A DNA stretch of 64,000 bases from PALSA-612 sp963742925 (GTDB lineage: Bacteria > Actinomycetota > Thermoleophilia > Gaiellales > Gaiellaceae). A program made the translations under genes and the position numbers. This document shows positions 51,202 to 59,387 of the stretch, one piece after another. The notes under the pieces are model-generated. The model ran no database searches. It had not been told where the DNA came from and saw nothing but the letters and a program-made list of their open reading frames with translations. How positions within the stretch are numbered: position 1 is the stretch's first letter; every line of letters starts with the position of its first letter. The DNA lies in assembly GCA_963742925.1 (NCBI GenBank), contig CAVUNV010000005.1, forward strand, positions 310,001 through 374,000, in the 5' to 3' direction.

Positions 51202-52277
51202 GGGAGCTCGCCGTCGCGCTCGGCCAGAACCGCTGGGTGCGGATCGGCGCGATCGCCGTGACGGCGGTCGGGGTCGGCGTTGGGCTCTGGCTCGGTCCCA
51301 ACTGGAACGGCGTCGGCACCGCGTTCCAGGACGTGGAGTGGGTGTGGGTCGCTGTCGCAATCGCGTTCAACCTCGCTTCGATCGTGGTCCGCTCGCTCGG
51401 CTGGAAGCTCGTCATCGACCAGGCGCTCCCGCCGCCGGCGCCGGGCTTCCGGAATGTGTTCTCGGCCTTCAGCGTCGGGTTGCTGGCGAACGCCGCGCTG
51501 CCGGGACGGATCGGCGAGCTGGCCCGCGTCGGGGTGCTGACGAGGCACATGCCGCGCCGACGCGGGGCCTGGGCGACGCTCGTCGGGACGGTCGTCGCGC
51601 ACCGCATCTTCGACCTGTTCCCGATCACCCTGCTCGTGCTCTACGTTCTCGCCACCGCGAAGATTCCGGCCTGGGCCTACTCGATCATCGTCGCGGTCGT
51701 CTCGATCGGCGCGGCGGTCTTCATCTTCGCCTTCCTCAGCGCCCGCAAGGCCGGCCGGGCCCGCCTCGACGGGCTCGGCACGGTCAGGCACGTCATGGCG
51801 ATGATCCGAGAAGGGCTCGCGGTCATGCACCGTCCGTGGCCCGCGGCCGGCGCGATCCTGTGCCAGACGCTCGGCTGGGTCTGCCAGCTGTTCGCGGTGT
51901 TCACGGCGATGCGCGCGTTCGACATCCACGAGGGAGTGCCCGCCGCGGCGCTCGTCCTGCTGGTCATGAACGTCGCCACGATCATCCCGCTCTGGCCGGG
52001 GAACGTCGGCGCCGTCCAGGTGGCGATCGCGATCCCTCTCCAGTCCTACGGCGTCGCCTACGCCGACGGGATCGCATTCGGGTTCGGTTTGCAGGCGATC
52101 GAGGCTTCGGTGGGAATCGGGCTCGGTCTGCTCTTCCTCGCCCATGAGGGACTGTCGTTTGCGACGTTGCGCGGCATGCCGATGGCGACGGAGGCGCAGG
52201 AGCTTTCCGTGGAGGACGCGGGCGACGAGCAGCTTGCTGCAGGAGAGCCACGTGCGCGCGCTCGCGTGCCCGGCTAG
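51198..52277 (+). CDS. Lysylphosphatidylglycerol synthase TM-region family protein
   Basis: 359 residues, eight or nine helices, of the UPF0104/AglD2-like family: FRNVFSAFSVGLLANAALPG and RIGELARVGVLTRHM with VAHRIFDLFPITLLVLYV, and VATIIPLWPGNVGAVQVAIA near the end. These proteins are flippase-like or part of lipid-modifying systems; the synthase domain is missing. Coupled to the glycosyltransferase gene, so a role with its lipid product is likely. Confidence 0.75.
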   Translation: MRELAVALGQNRWVRIGAIAVTAVGVGVGLWLGPNWNGVGTAFQDVEWVWVAVAIAFNLASIVVRSLGWKLVIDQALPPPAPGFRNVFSAFSVGLLANAALPGRIGELARVGVLTRHMPRRRGAWATLVGTVVAHRIFDLFPITLLVLYVLATAKIPAWAYSIIVAVVSIGAAVFIFAFLSARKAGRARLDGLGTVRHVMAMIREGLAVMHRPWPAAGAILCQTLGWVCQLFAVFTAMRAFDIHEGVPAAALVLLVMNVATIIPLWPGNVGAVQVAIAIPLQSYGVAYADGIAFGFGLQAIEASVGIGLGLLFLAHEGLSFATLRGMPMATEAQELSVEDAGDEQLAAGEPRARARVPG

Positions 52278-53178
52278 CCTCAAGGGGGTGCTCGGCGCAG
52301 TCGCTGCGGCGGCGGCGCTGGGGGAAGGCTTGCGCCGGGGCGGCGCGATCGCGGTCGAGCTGCCGGTCGCGGACGGCGGCGAAGGGACCGCCGAGGTGCT
52401 CCGGCGTGTGCGCGGCGGTTCGTGGCACGGCGCGGTCGTGCCGGATGCGTTCGGCCGCGAGCGGAACGCGCGCTGGCTCGAGCTTCCGGACGGGACGGCC
52501 GTCGTCGAGGCAGCCGAGGCGATTCCGCTCGATCCGTCGCGGCTCGACCCGATGCTCGCGTCGAGCCGCGGCCTCGGGGAGCTGATCGCCGCCGCCGGCC
52601 GCCCCGTTCGCCTGCTGGTCTGCCTCGGCGGCACGGCGAGCGTGGACGGCGGCGCCGGGCTGCGCGAGGTGCTCCGCGAGCTGCCTGCCCCTACGCGCGT
52701 CGCCTGCGACTCGCTCGTACCGCTTCTCGACGCGGCGCGCCTCTACGCTCCCCAGAAGGGCGCCGGGCCCGAGCAGGTCGCGGAGCTCGAGGTGCGGCTG
52801 GCAGGGATGGCCGGGCTCGCTCCGTACGCCGAGCTGCCGGGAGCCGGCGCGGCCGGCGGCCTGGGTGCGGCACTCGCTGCGCTCGGTGCGGAGCTGGTTC
52901 CCGGTGCGGCACTCGTCCTCGACGAGACCGGCTTCGATCCGGCCGGCTCCGATCTCGTCGTGACGGGAGAGGGCCAGGTCGACCGCACGACGGGGACAGG
53001 CAAGGCGCCCGGCGAGGTCGCCCGCCGCTGCCGGCAGGCCGGTGTCCGCTGCGTGGTCTTCGGCGGCCGGATCGTCGAGCCGCTCGAGGGGGTCGAGAAC
53101 GTCGCGCTGTCAGGCGACCCACGACGTGCACGCGACGACCTCGTCGCGCTCGGAGAGAAGCTTGCTCACCCCGCGTGA
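52252..53178 (+). CDS. Glycerate kinase (GK1 family)
   Basis: 308 residues. ELPVADGGEGTAEVLRRVRG, LLVCLGGTASVDGGAGLREV, RLYAPQKGAGPEQV and DLVVTGEGQVDRTTGTGKAP are the family motifs. Phosphorylates glycerate with ATP. GTG 52252 follows AGGAG and lies inside the end of the preceding gene. The usual first residues (KIVIAPDSFKGSL) appear here as RALACPASLKGVLGAVAA, so the N-terminus is diverged. Confidence 0.85.
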   Translation: MRALACPASLKGVLGAVAAAAALGEGLRRGGAIAVELPVADGGEGTAEVLRRVRGGSWHGAVVPDAFGRERNARWLELPDGTAVVEAAEAIPLDPSRLDPMLASSRGLGELIAAAGRPVRLLVCLGGTASVDGGAGLREVLRELPAPTRVACDSLVPLLDAARLYAPQKGAGPEQVAELEVRLAGMAGLAPYAELPGAGAAGGLGAALAALGAELVPGAALVLDETGFDPAGSDLVVTGEGQVDRTTGTGKAPGEVARRCRQAGVRCVVFGGRIVEPLEGVENVALSGDPRRARDDLVALGEKLAHPA

Positions 53179-53185
53179 AACGCGA

Positions 53186-53611
53186 TCACACGGGGAAGCG
53201 GCTCGAGTAGTCCTGGCGTTCCCTGAACAGGCCGGCGACGCCCTGGAGCAGGCCCCAGGAGAGGTTGGGATCCTCTTTGGCCATCGCACGGAAGTCCCAG
53301 GCCACCAGGACGTGCGCCTTGATGTCGCTCGTCGCGGTCACGGTCGCCGTCCGCGGGCCGTCGTCGATCAACGCGATCTCGCCGAAGTAGGAGCCCGGGC
53401 CGAGCGTCGCCCGCTCCTCGCCGTGCACGGTCACCTTGGCACTTCCCGACTCGATCACGAAGAAGCCGATTCCGTTCTGCCCCTCCTCGGCCATGGTCTT
53501 GCCCTCGGCGAAGTCGCGTTCCGTGAACATCGCGGCGAGCTTCTTCGCCTCCTTGTCGTCGAGGCCGGCGAACAGCGTCACCTTCTTCAGCCAGGTGTGA
53601 TCGATTGCCAC
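53186..53611 (-). CDS. Cyclic nucleotide-binding domain protein
   Basis: 141 residues, a single CNB domain: LFAGLDDKEAKKLAAMFTER, FFVIESGSAKVTVHGEE, LGPGSYFGEIALIDDGPRTA (phosphate-binding cassette with Glu and Arg) and IKAHVLVAWDFRAM. No HTH follows, so it is a binding or sensing module, not a complete Crp-type regulator. GTG start with TAGAAT 6 bp upstream; the TAG of that box is the xseB stop codon. Confidence 0.85.
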   Translation of the reverse strand: MAIDHTWLKKVTLFAGLDDKEAKKLAAMFTERDFAEGKTMAEEGQNGIGFFVIESGSAKVTVHGEERATLGPGSYFGEIALIDDGPRTATVTATSDIKAHVLVAWDFRAMAKEDPNLSWGLLQGVAGLFRERQDYSSRFPV

Positions 53612-53617
53612 GCGCGG

Positions 53618-53623
53618 ATTCTA
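53618..53623 (-). promoter_or_regulatory. -10 box TAGAAT for the CNB gene, overlapping the xseB stop
   Basis: Minus-strand TAGAAT ending 6 bp before GTG 53611; positions 53623-53621 are the xseB TAG. Confidence 0.5.
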
Positions 53624-53828
53624 CGACTCCGGAGCCGGTTTCGCCTCGTTCGACGCGCTTCGCCAGCTCCTCGACCTTTCCCTGGGCGGCATCGAGCTGC
53701 TCCCGGCAGAGCCGGTAGAGCTCCTCGCCGCGCTCCCAGAGCGCGAGTGCTTCGTCGAGCGGAACGTTGCCGGTCTCGAGCCTCTCGACGATCGCGGCGA
53801 GCTCCTTTTCCGCTTCTTCGAACTTCAC
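53621..53828 (-). CDS. xseB: Exonuclease VII small subunit (one frameshift)
   Basis: About 69 residues: VKFEEAEKELAAIVERLETG and NVPLDEALALWERGEELYRL, the complete XseB helix pair. Near the end, GTCGAACGAGG (53644-53654) holds one extra base; removing it gives AKPAPES and TAG 53621. The span is 69 codons plus one base. GTG start overlaps the xseA stop (GTGA) if the similar shift there is accepted. Confidence 0.75.
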
Positions 53829-54983
53829 GGGCGCACCTCGTTCGACGGTGCCGGAGAAGCTTCCTTCGGCGAGGCGGACGTCGATCTCGTCGCCCGGGCC
53901 GAGTGCCGCCGCGGCGCGGACGACCGCTCCCTCGCGCCGGACGACCGCGTAGCCGCGGTCGAGGGTGGCGAGCGGCGACAGCGCCCTCAGCTTCGCGGCC
54001 GAGCGTTCCAGCTCGGCCCGGCGGCGCTCGACGAGGAGCGACGACGCCCGGCGCAGGCGCGCCACCGAAGCGCTGAGCCGTTCGCCGTGCCGCTCCAGCG
54101 ACCGTCGCGCACCGCGGCCGAGCGACCCCCGGGCGCGCTCGAGGGAGGCGCGGAGCTCGTCGAGGTCGGGGACGACGAGCCGGGCGGCGGCCGTCGGAGT
54201 CGAGGCTCGCACGTCGGCGGCCAGGTCGCAGAGCGGCGTGTCCTGCTCGTGACCGACGGCGCTGACGACCGGCACGGGGCAGCCGGCGACGGCACGGACG
54301 ACGCGCTCGTCGCTGAACGGCAGCAGGTCCTCGAAGCTGCCGCCGCCGCGCGCGAGGACGACCACGTCGACCTCCGGCTCGGCGCAGATCGCCCGCAGCG
54401 CCTCGGCGACCGCGGCAGCCGCGCGCGGCCCCTGGACGAGCGTCTCCGCGACGAGCAGCCGGGCGGGCGGGAAGCGCGCCTGGACGGCGGCGATCACGTC
54501 CCGCTTGGCGGCAGCGTCGTTTCCGGTCACGAGCCCGATCCGCCGCGGCATCCGCGGCAGCGGCCGCTTCCGCTCCGGTGCGAAGAGCCCCTCGGCGGCG
54601 AGCTTCTGCTTCAGCCGCTCGAGCGCCGCCAGATGCTCGCCGAGCCCGAAGCGCTCGATTCCGAGCGCGCGGAGCCGCAGCTCACCCTTCGGCTCGAACA
54701 GCTCCGGCCTGCCGTAGACGTGGACGCGCTCGCCGCTCGCGAGATCGAGCTGCAGCGCGTCGAACTGCCCGCGGGGCATCAACCCGGCCAGGAGCGAGCC
54801 GTCGCCGGCATCCTTGAGCGTGAAGAAGACGCTCTGCCAGCGCTCCTGGCGGCGCAGCTCGGAGATCTCGCCCTCCACCCAGACCGTCGGCAGCCGCTGC
54901 AGCCAGGAGCTCACCCCACGGTTGAACGCGGACACGGTGTACACCCGCCGGTCGCCGTAGTCGATCGCCTCGACCTTGCTCAC
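53825..54983 (-). CDS. xseA: Exonuclease VII large subunit (frameshift near the C-terminus)
   Basis: About 386 residues. OB domain VYTVSAFNRGVSSWLQRLPT and WVEGEISELRRQERWQSVFF; nuclease core RRIGLVTGNDAAAKRDVIAA, VVVLARGGGSFEDLLPFSDE and VVSAVGHEQDTPLCDLAADV; coiled coil; then LDRGYAVVRREG. At 53836-53846 the same 11-mer GTCGAACGAGG as in xseB shifts the frame. With one base removed, xseA ends VRP-TGA overlapping xseB; as given, the frame runs into xseB as an apparent fusion. Degrades single-stranded DNA in both directions together with XseB. Confidence 0.88.
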
Positions 54984-55112
54984 GCCTCGCAGAGTAGTGG
55001 CTCTGCGGTAGTGGTTCGAGGGCTGGGAGCCGGTCGAGATGCCGCCGATGCCGGCTCGGCCGGCGTCGGCCTCAACCGCAGGTCTCGTCGCTTCCTAGGG
55101 AAGGGGGCTCAT

Positions 55113-55135
55113 GGGGGAAACCGGCCGTTTCCCCC
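55113..55135. terminator. Strong 9-bp hairpin downstream of the 63-aa gene
   Basis: GGGGGAAAC (55113-55121)/GTTTCCCCC (55127-55135) with loop CGGCC, 8 bp after the minus-strand stop. No T run; it may still end or protect transcripts. A related string, GGGGAAACGGCCGG, occurs at about 60997 without the second arm. Confidence 0.45.
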
Positions 55136-55142
55136 GTGTTGA

Positions 55143-55334
55143 CTAGATCAGGATCTCGGCGGCGAGCTCTGGGGCGCAGCCGGAACGGACGAGCGCGACG
55201 GCCTGGTGCAGGTCGGCGTTCGAGCCCGCCACGCGCTCGGCGAGGGGGACCGGGTACCCGGCCTCCATCAGCACGTGGAGACGCCAGGTCTCGACCTTTA
55301 CGCGCTCGTCGTATGTCTCAACGGTCTGGGTCAT
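55143..55334 (-). CDS. Small protein of unknown function, 63 aa
   Basis: MTQTVETYDERVKVETWRLH, then a helical region LMEAGYPVPLAERVAGSNAD and a tail with one Cys (RSGCAPELAAEILI). The segment GYPVPLAERVAGSNADLHQAV resembles a repeated pattern of small actinobacterial proteins, but I cannot name a family. ATG 55334 is preferred because AAGGGG lies 8 bp upstream; ATG 55340 is possible. Confidence 0.6.
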   Translation of the reverse strand: MTQTVETYDERVKVETWRLHVLMEAGYPVPLAERVAGSNADLHQAVALVRSGCAPELAAEILI

Positions 55335-55408
55335 CTGCATCGCCCCTTTTGCTTCGTGCTGACGTAGACGAACCCTGCCCGGCCCAGTTGGGGGTCTTAA
55401 CAGAGGAT

Positions 55409-56263
55409 TTACGTCGAGCGGAGCCGCTCCGCTTCCTGCCGCAGCGCGCGGTCGCCCTCCGATGACATGGCGGTGATGGCACGCTCGAGCTCGCGGGAGA
55501 GGCGCCGTGCCGCGTCCTCCTGTGCCGCGCGCACCGTCTTGAGGAACTCCTGCGATGCATCCTCGAGCAGACGGGTGGCCTCGTGCTCGAGCGACCGCTG
55601 CAGCCGCTCGATCTGGCGGCGCTCCACGTCGGCGAACTTCGCCTCCATCCGGGCCGTCGCCTCGACCTCCTCGCGGTCGACACGCTTGAGCAGCTCTCGC
55701 TCCCGTGCGCCGAGCCGGTCGGACACCTCCTGCAGGGCCTGTCGGCGCTGCGCTGCGACGTCCTCGAGGTCCGACGTGGCGGCGTCGATCGCCTCCTTGG
55801 CGGCGCGCTGGGCCTCGTCGCGGAAGCGGAGCACGGTCGCCTTGTGCTCGCGGGTCTCGAGGGCGATCTCCTCGACCTCCTGGCGGACACGCCGGTGGAC
55901 CTCCTCGAGCTGCTCCCGCTGGCGCTCCTCGACCCGGGCGATCGCGCCGGCGAGATCGGTCTCCAGGCGCTCGAGATCCTGGGCCCACTCGGCGAGCCGC
56001 TCCTCGACCCGTTGCTGCACCTGGTGGAGGCGGATCGAGTACTCGGTGGCCGCACGGCGCTCCTTCTCCTCGAACTCCTGCCGGCGCTCCTCGGAGAGGC
56101 GGCGTGCCTCTTCCGCCAGGATCCCGCCGAGCTCCGAGCGGACGATCGCGAGCGAGCGCTTCAGCTCGGCGGCCCGCTCCCGGTACTCCTGCTCGATCAG
56201 GGCCTGGAGCTTGGCGCGCTCCTCCTGGAGCGTCTGCTCCGCCGCCTGGTTCTTCCGCAGCAT
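55409..56263 (-). CDS. Long coiled-coil protein
   Basis: 284 residues, almost all charged helix (Glu/Arg/Ala/Leu) without Gly or Pro breaks, for example EERRQEFEEKERRAATEYSI and VRQEVEEIALETREHKATVL. Such rods serve in scaffolds or cell-shape functions in actinobacteria; no catalytic motif. TAGGAT lies 9 bp before the ATG. Downstream is the small gene at 55334, 74 bp away. Confidence 0.7.
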   Translation of the reverse strand: MLRKNQAAEQTLQEERAKLQALIEQEYRERAAELKRSLAIVRSELGGILAEEARRLSEERRQEFEEKERRAATEYSIRLHQVQQRVEERLAEWAQDLERLETDLAGAIARVEERQREQLEEVHRRVRQEVEEIALETREHKATVLRFRDEAQRAAKEAIDAATSDLEDVAAQRRQALQEVSDRLGARERELLKRVDREEVEATARMEAKFADVERRQIERLQRSLEHEATRLLEDASQEFLKTVRAAQEDAARRLSRELERAITAMSSEGDRALRQEAERLRST

Positions 56264-56299
56264 CGCCGGGTCATCCTAACGTCGGGCCGCCGCGCGACC

Positions 56300-56986
56300 T
56301 CAGCGCGCGCGTAGGACGACGAGCGCCACCGCGAGGGCCACGACCGCACCCGTCATCGCGCGCAGCGCATCCTCGGCGCCTCTCACCAGCTCCTCGCGTG
56401 TCGAGTCGCCGACGTCCGCCAGCCGGCGACGTACGTTGCGGACCGGGGTCGAGAGCCGCCGCTGCGCCAGGCTGAGGAGGCACGCGAACGTGGCCGCGAG
56501 GAGCGCCTGCCAGGTCACGACCTCGGCGGCGGCGACGTAGGCGGCCAGGAGCGGCAGCGCGCCCCAGGCGACCGCGAACCACCAGTCGCCGTGGAAGCGG
56601 CCGCCGAACAGCTCGAGGTTGTAGGCGCATGCGATGAACCCCCCGAACGCGACGAAGGCGAGGAGCCACGGAGTCCACGCGATCGCCGCGACGATCCCGA
56701 TCGCGACGGCGCCTGCCAGCGAGACGCCTGCCAGGCCCCAGAGGACGCGCTCCGGGATCCTGGTGCCGAGCGGTCGGCCGTGGAGCTCGTCGAGCGCGTG
56801 CGCACCGATGCCGAGACCGAGGAAGAACGCGACCAGGCCGACGCCGAGCCGGAGCGGCAGCCACACGGGCGCGAGCGCCGCGCCGATCACGACGTAGCTG
56901 AGGTGCCAGGCCGTGTAGGGCGGGTGGAGGAGCGTCACGTAGTCGCGCCAGCCACCCGGCCGCAACGCGTAGAACGCAGGCTTCAC
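56300..56986 (-). CDS. Multi-pass membrane protein, possibly UbiA-like
   Basis: 228 residues, five to seven helices. AHALDELHGRPLGTRIPE and CAYNLELFGGRFHGDWW are placed like the two Asp-containing loops of UbiA prenyltransferases, but the Asp pattern is weak and the protein is short. It is coupled to a MenG/UbiE-like methyltransferase (GTGA overlap), which makes a quinone-related role conceivable. GTG start. Confidence 0.5.
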   Translation of the reverse strand: MKPAFYALRPGGWRDYVTLLHPPYTAWHLSYVVIGAALAPVWLPLRLGVGLVAFFLGLGIGAHALDELHGRPLGTRIPERVLWGLAGVSLAGAVAIGIVAAIAWTPWLLAFVAFGGFIACAYNLELFGGRFHGDWWFAVAWGALPLLAAYVAAAEVVTWQALLAATFACLLSLAQRRLSTPVRNVRRRLADVGDSTREELVRGAEDALRAMTGAVVALAVALVVLRAR

Positions 56987-57687
56987 GCCTTCCGGCCCCA
57001 GATCACGATGCCGCCGCCGAGGCTCATCGTCCGAGAGCGGACGTCCTCGATCCCGGCTTCTCGCCACAGTCCGAGCTGCCGCTCGAGCGGGTAGCCGGCC
57101 CAGAACCGCTTGATGCTCGGCCCGAGGAAGCTTCCCACGTCGGCCCAGCCGGGCGAGATCAGCCGGCCGAGCCCCGGCAGCCCGACGCGAACGTACAGCT
57201 CCCACGCGCCGCGCGCGACCGGATCGGAGGGGACCGCGAACTCGAGCGAGGCCATCGTCGCGCCGGGCCGGACGACGCGTGCCAGCTCACGCAGCGCGCG
57301 GCCCGGATCGTCCACGTAGCGCAACAGATACGTGACCGTGAGCCCGTCGAACGACGCGTCCGGAAAGGGCAGCTGCTCGGCGTCCCCCTGGACGAGCGAG
57401 ACGCGGTCGGGAGCCCGCCGCCGGGCCTCGGCCAGCATCTCGGCGCTCTGGTCGATCCCGACGACCGAGCAGCCGGTGCGGCGGACGAGCTCGGCCGCGA
57501 CGGCGCCCGTTCCGGTCGCGACGTCGAGGACGGTGTGCTCCGGCCCGACGGCGAGCCGCGAGACGAGGAAGGCCCGCCAGCGGGGGTCCTGGCCGAACGA
57601 AAGGAGGCGCGCGTAGCGGTCGTAGCTCGGCCCGAGCGGCGCGAACAGCTCGATCGCCTGGCGATGCCGGCTCGATGGGCCTCCCAT
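56983..57687 (-). CDS. MenG/UbiE-like methyltransferase
   Basis: 234 residues. LFAPLGPSYDRYARLLSFGQ is the usual N-terminus of demethylmenaquinone methyltransferases; HTVLDVATGTGAVAAELVRR is motif I; LVQGDAEQLPFPDASFDGLT and LRELARVVRPGATMASLEF follow. The C-terminus is less typical, so another substrate is possible. The ATG lies 6 bp from a palindromic -10 shared with the divergent gene. Confidence 0.8.
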   Translation of the reverse strand: MGGPSSRHRQAIELFAPLGPSYDRYARLLSFGQDPRWRAFLVSRLAVGPEHTVLDVATGTGAVAAELVRRTGCSVVGIDQSAEMLAEARRRAPDRVSLVQGDAEQLPFPDASFDGLTVTYLLRYVDDPGRALRELARVVRPGATMASLEFAVPSDPVARGAWELYVRVGLPGLGRLISPGWADVGSFLGPSIKRFWAGYPLERQLGLWREAGIEDVRSRTMSLGGGIVIWGRKA

Positions 57688-57693
57688 CGCCCG

Positions 57694-57703
57694 AGTCTAG
57701 ACT
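57694..57703. promoter_or_regulatory. Palindromic bidirectional -10 box AGTCTAGACT
   Basis: Reads TAGACT on both strands. On the plus strand it ends 6 bp before ATG 57710; on the minus strand 6 bp before ATG 57687. The arrangement is mirror-symmetric, and both mRNAs are predicted to be leaderless. Confidence 0.6.
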
Positions 57704-57709
57704 TGGGCA

Positions 57710-58261
57710 ATGGCGCTGAGCGACGACCTGCGCCTCGCCGCCGACGTCGCGGTCGGCTACGCCGGGCCCTCCGAGGAGCTCTCGGCGGTGATCCCGACCG
57801 AGCCCCTCGACGGTGTCCGGATCTATCTGTGCGCGTTCACGGACGCCGACTCGAAGAGCTGGGTGGCGCTCGACGGCGACGGGCGTCCGCTGCACGATCG
57901 GAGGGTGCTGCGCGACGCCGTGTCGATCGCGGCCATGTGCGAGCTGGCCGAGGAGACCGCCGGCGGCGGCAACCTCGAGGAGCTTCGCCGGCAGCTCGCG
58001 ACGCTCCGGGAAACGGAGGCGCCCGAGGGGCTCGACGAGGCGGAAGCGGCCGTCCTCGAGCTCGAGCAGACGATCGGCGGCGAGGTGCGCGTGGCGTCGC
58101 CCCGCTACCTCGACGAGCTGGGCGCCGCGACCCGGCGGCTCGAGCATGCGCTCGGCGAGCACACCCGCTCCCCGTTCGCGGAGGCGATGAAGCAGGCAGG
58201 TCTAACCATCGACGGGCTGAACGCCGATATAGAGAGCCACTACAAGCTCGACCTCGAATAG
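57710..58261 (+). CDS. Conserved-looking protein of unknown function
   Basis: 183 residues, soluble, acidic: DDLRLAADVAVGYAGPSEEL, RIYLCAFTDADSKSWVALD and a helical second half ending EAMKQAGLTIDGLNADIESH. No motif recognised. Its TAG is followed immediately by the lepB ATG, so the two are co-transcribed. Confidence 0.7.
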   Translation: MALSDDLRLAADVAVGYAGPSEELSAVIPTEPLDGVRIYLCAFTDADSKSWVALDGDGRPLHDRRVLRDAVSIAAMCELAEETAGGGNLEELRRQLATLRETEAPEGLDEAEAAVLELEQTIGGEVRVASPRYLDELGAATRRLEHALGEHTRSPFAEAMKQAGLTIDGLNADIESHYKLDLE

Positions 58262-58879
58262 ATGCGACTGACCCGGTACCGACACGCCGTCCGCTGGCCT
58301 CTCTACCGCCTCCCGCGGCCGCTGCGCATCGCCGTCGACTGGCTGGCGACGCTCGGCATCGCGGCCATCCTCGTGCTCGTCGTCGAGACCGAGGTCGCGA
58401 AGCCGTACCGCGTCCCGACCTCGTCGATGGAGCCGACGCTGCACTGCGCCCGTCCCGGCTACGAGTGTCTCGGCAAGTCGTCCGATCGGATCATCGCGGC
58501 CAAGATCGTCTACCTGTTCAGAAGCCCGGAGCGCAGCGACATCGTCGTGTTCACGGCGCCGCCGCGTGCGAAAGTCCGAGTGCCGCGAGGGCGGGACGTT
58601 CGTGAAGCGGATCGTCGGACTGCCGGGCGACGTCGTGTCCGAGCGAAACGGGGTCGTGTTCATCGACGGCCGCCGGCTCTACGAGCCCTACATCGACCGT
58701 CGCGCCGTGACCGGACCACGGAGACGTGGCCGCGCGTGCCGGCCGACCGCTACTTCGTGATGGGAGACAACCGCGCCGCCTCCTGCGACTCGCGCGACTG
58801 GGGCACGGTGCCGCGCAAGAACCTGATCGGCCCGGTGGTCGCGACCTACTGGCCCTTCGGCCGGCTCGGCCTCCCCTAG
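58262..58879 (+). CDS. lepB: Signal peptidase I (two compensating frameshifts)
   Basis: About 206 residues. Membrane helix WLATLGIAAILVLVVETEVA; catalytic Ser in YRVPTSSMEPTL, catalytic Lys in GTFVKRIVGLPGDVVSERNG and the C-terminal box YFVMGDNRAASCDSRDWG. The middle section with the Lys lies in another frame: one extra base at 58575-58580 (AAAGTCCGAG) and one missing base at about 58711 (GACCGGACC) restore a normal protein. Removes signal peptides on the outer side of the membrane. Confidence 0.88.
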   Translation: MRLTRYRHAVRWPLYRLPRPLRIAVDWLATLGIAAILVLVVETEVAKPYRVPTSSMEPTLHCARPGYECLGKSSDRIIAAKIVYLFRSPERSDIVVFTAPPRAKVRVPRGRDVREADRRTAGRRRVRAKRGRVHRRPPALRALHRPSRRDRTTETWPRVPADRYFVMGDNRAASCDSRDWGTVPRKNLIGPVVATYWPFGRLGLP

Positions 58880-58964
58880 TAGCCGCGCGAGTCCGGCGCC
58901 GGCTGCCGCTTTTGTACCCCTACTGGGCGAGGCCTCGAGGTATACGCGGCGAGTGCCGTCAGGC

Positions 58965-59387
58965 CTATCTGACGATCATGACCGGGCAGGTCGCGTGCTC
59001 GGCGACGCGGTCGGCTGTCGAGCCGAGCAGGTGGTCGCGCAGGAAGTGGCCCTTGTGGCCGAGCACGATCAGGTCGTGGCCGCCCTCCGCGGCGAAGGAG
59101 GAGATCACCTCGGCGGCGTGCCCCGCACGCAGGACGACCTCGAGCTCGATGCCGCTGCGCGCGGCCTGCTCGCGGGCGCGCGTCGCGAGCGCGTCGAAGA
59201 AGAGGTCCTTCTCGCGCTTCACCTCGTCGACCTCGCCGACCGTCGCCGCGTAGGCGGGCAGCGGCCCCTCGATGGCGAGCGCCGTCAGCTCGGCGTTCGT
59301 GAGCGCGGTGAGCTCGAGAGCCTTCTCGAAGGCACGGTTCGACGCCTCCGAGCCGTCGATCGCGACCAGGATCCGCTCGAACGGCAT
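58965..59387 (-). CDS. Universal stress protein A family
   Basis: 140 residues. FERILVAIDGSEASNRAFEK and DLIVLGHKGHFLRDHLLGST with ATCPVMIVR form the ATP-binding G-x2-G-x(9)-G(S/T) region, here GHKGHFLRDHLLGST. Directly follows the antiporter gene with a one-base overlap (TGATG) and probably regulates it. Confidence 0.88.
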   Translation of the reverse strand: MPFERILVAIDGSEASNRAFEKALELTALTNAELTALAIEGPLPAYAATVGEVDEVKREKDLFFDALATRAREQAARSGIELEVVLRAGHAAEVISSFAAEGGHDLIVLGHKGHFLRDHLLGSTADRVAEHATCPVMIVR

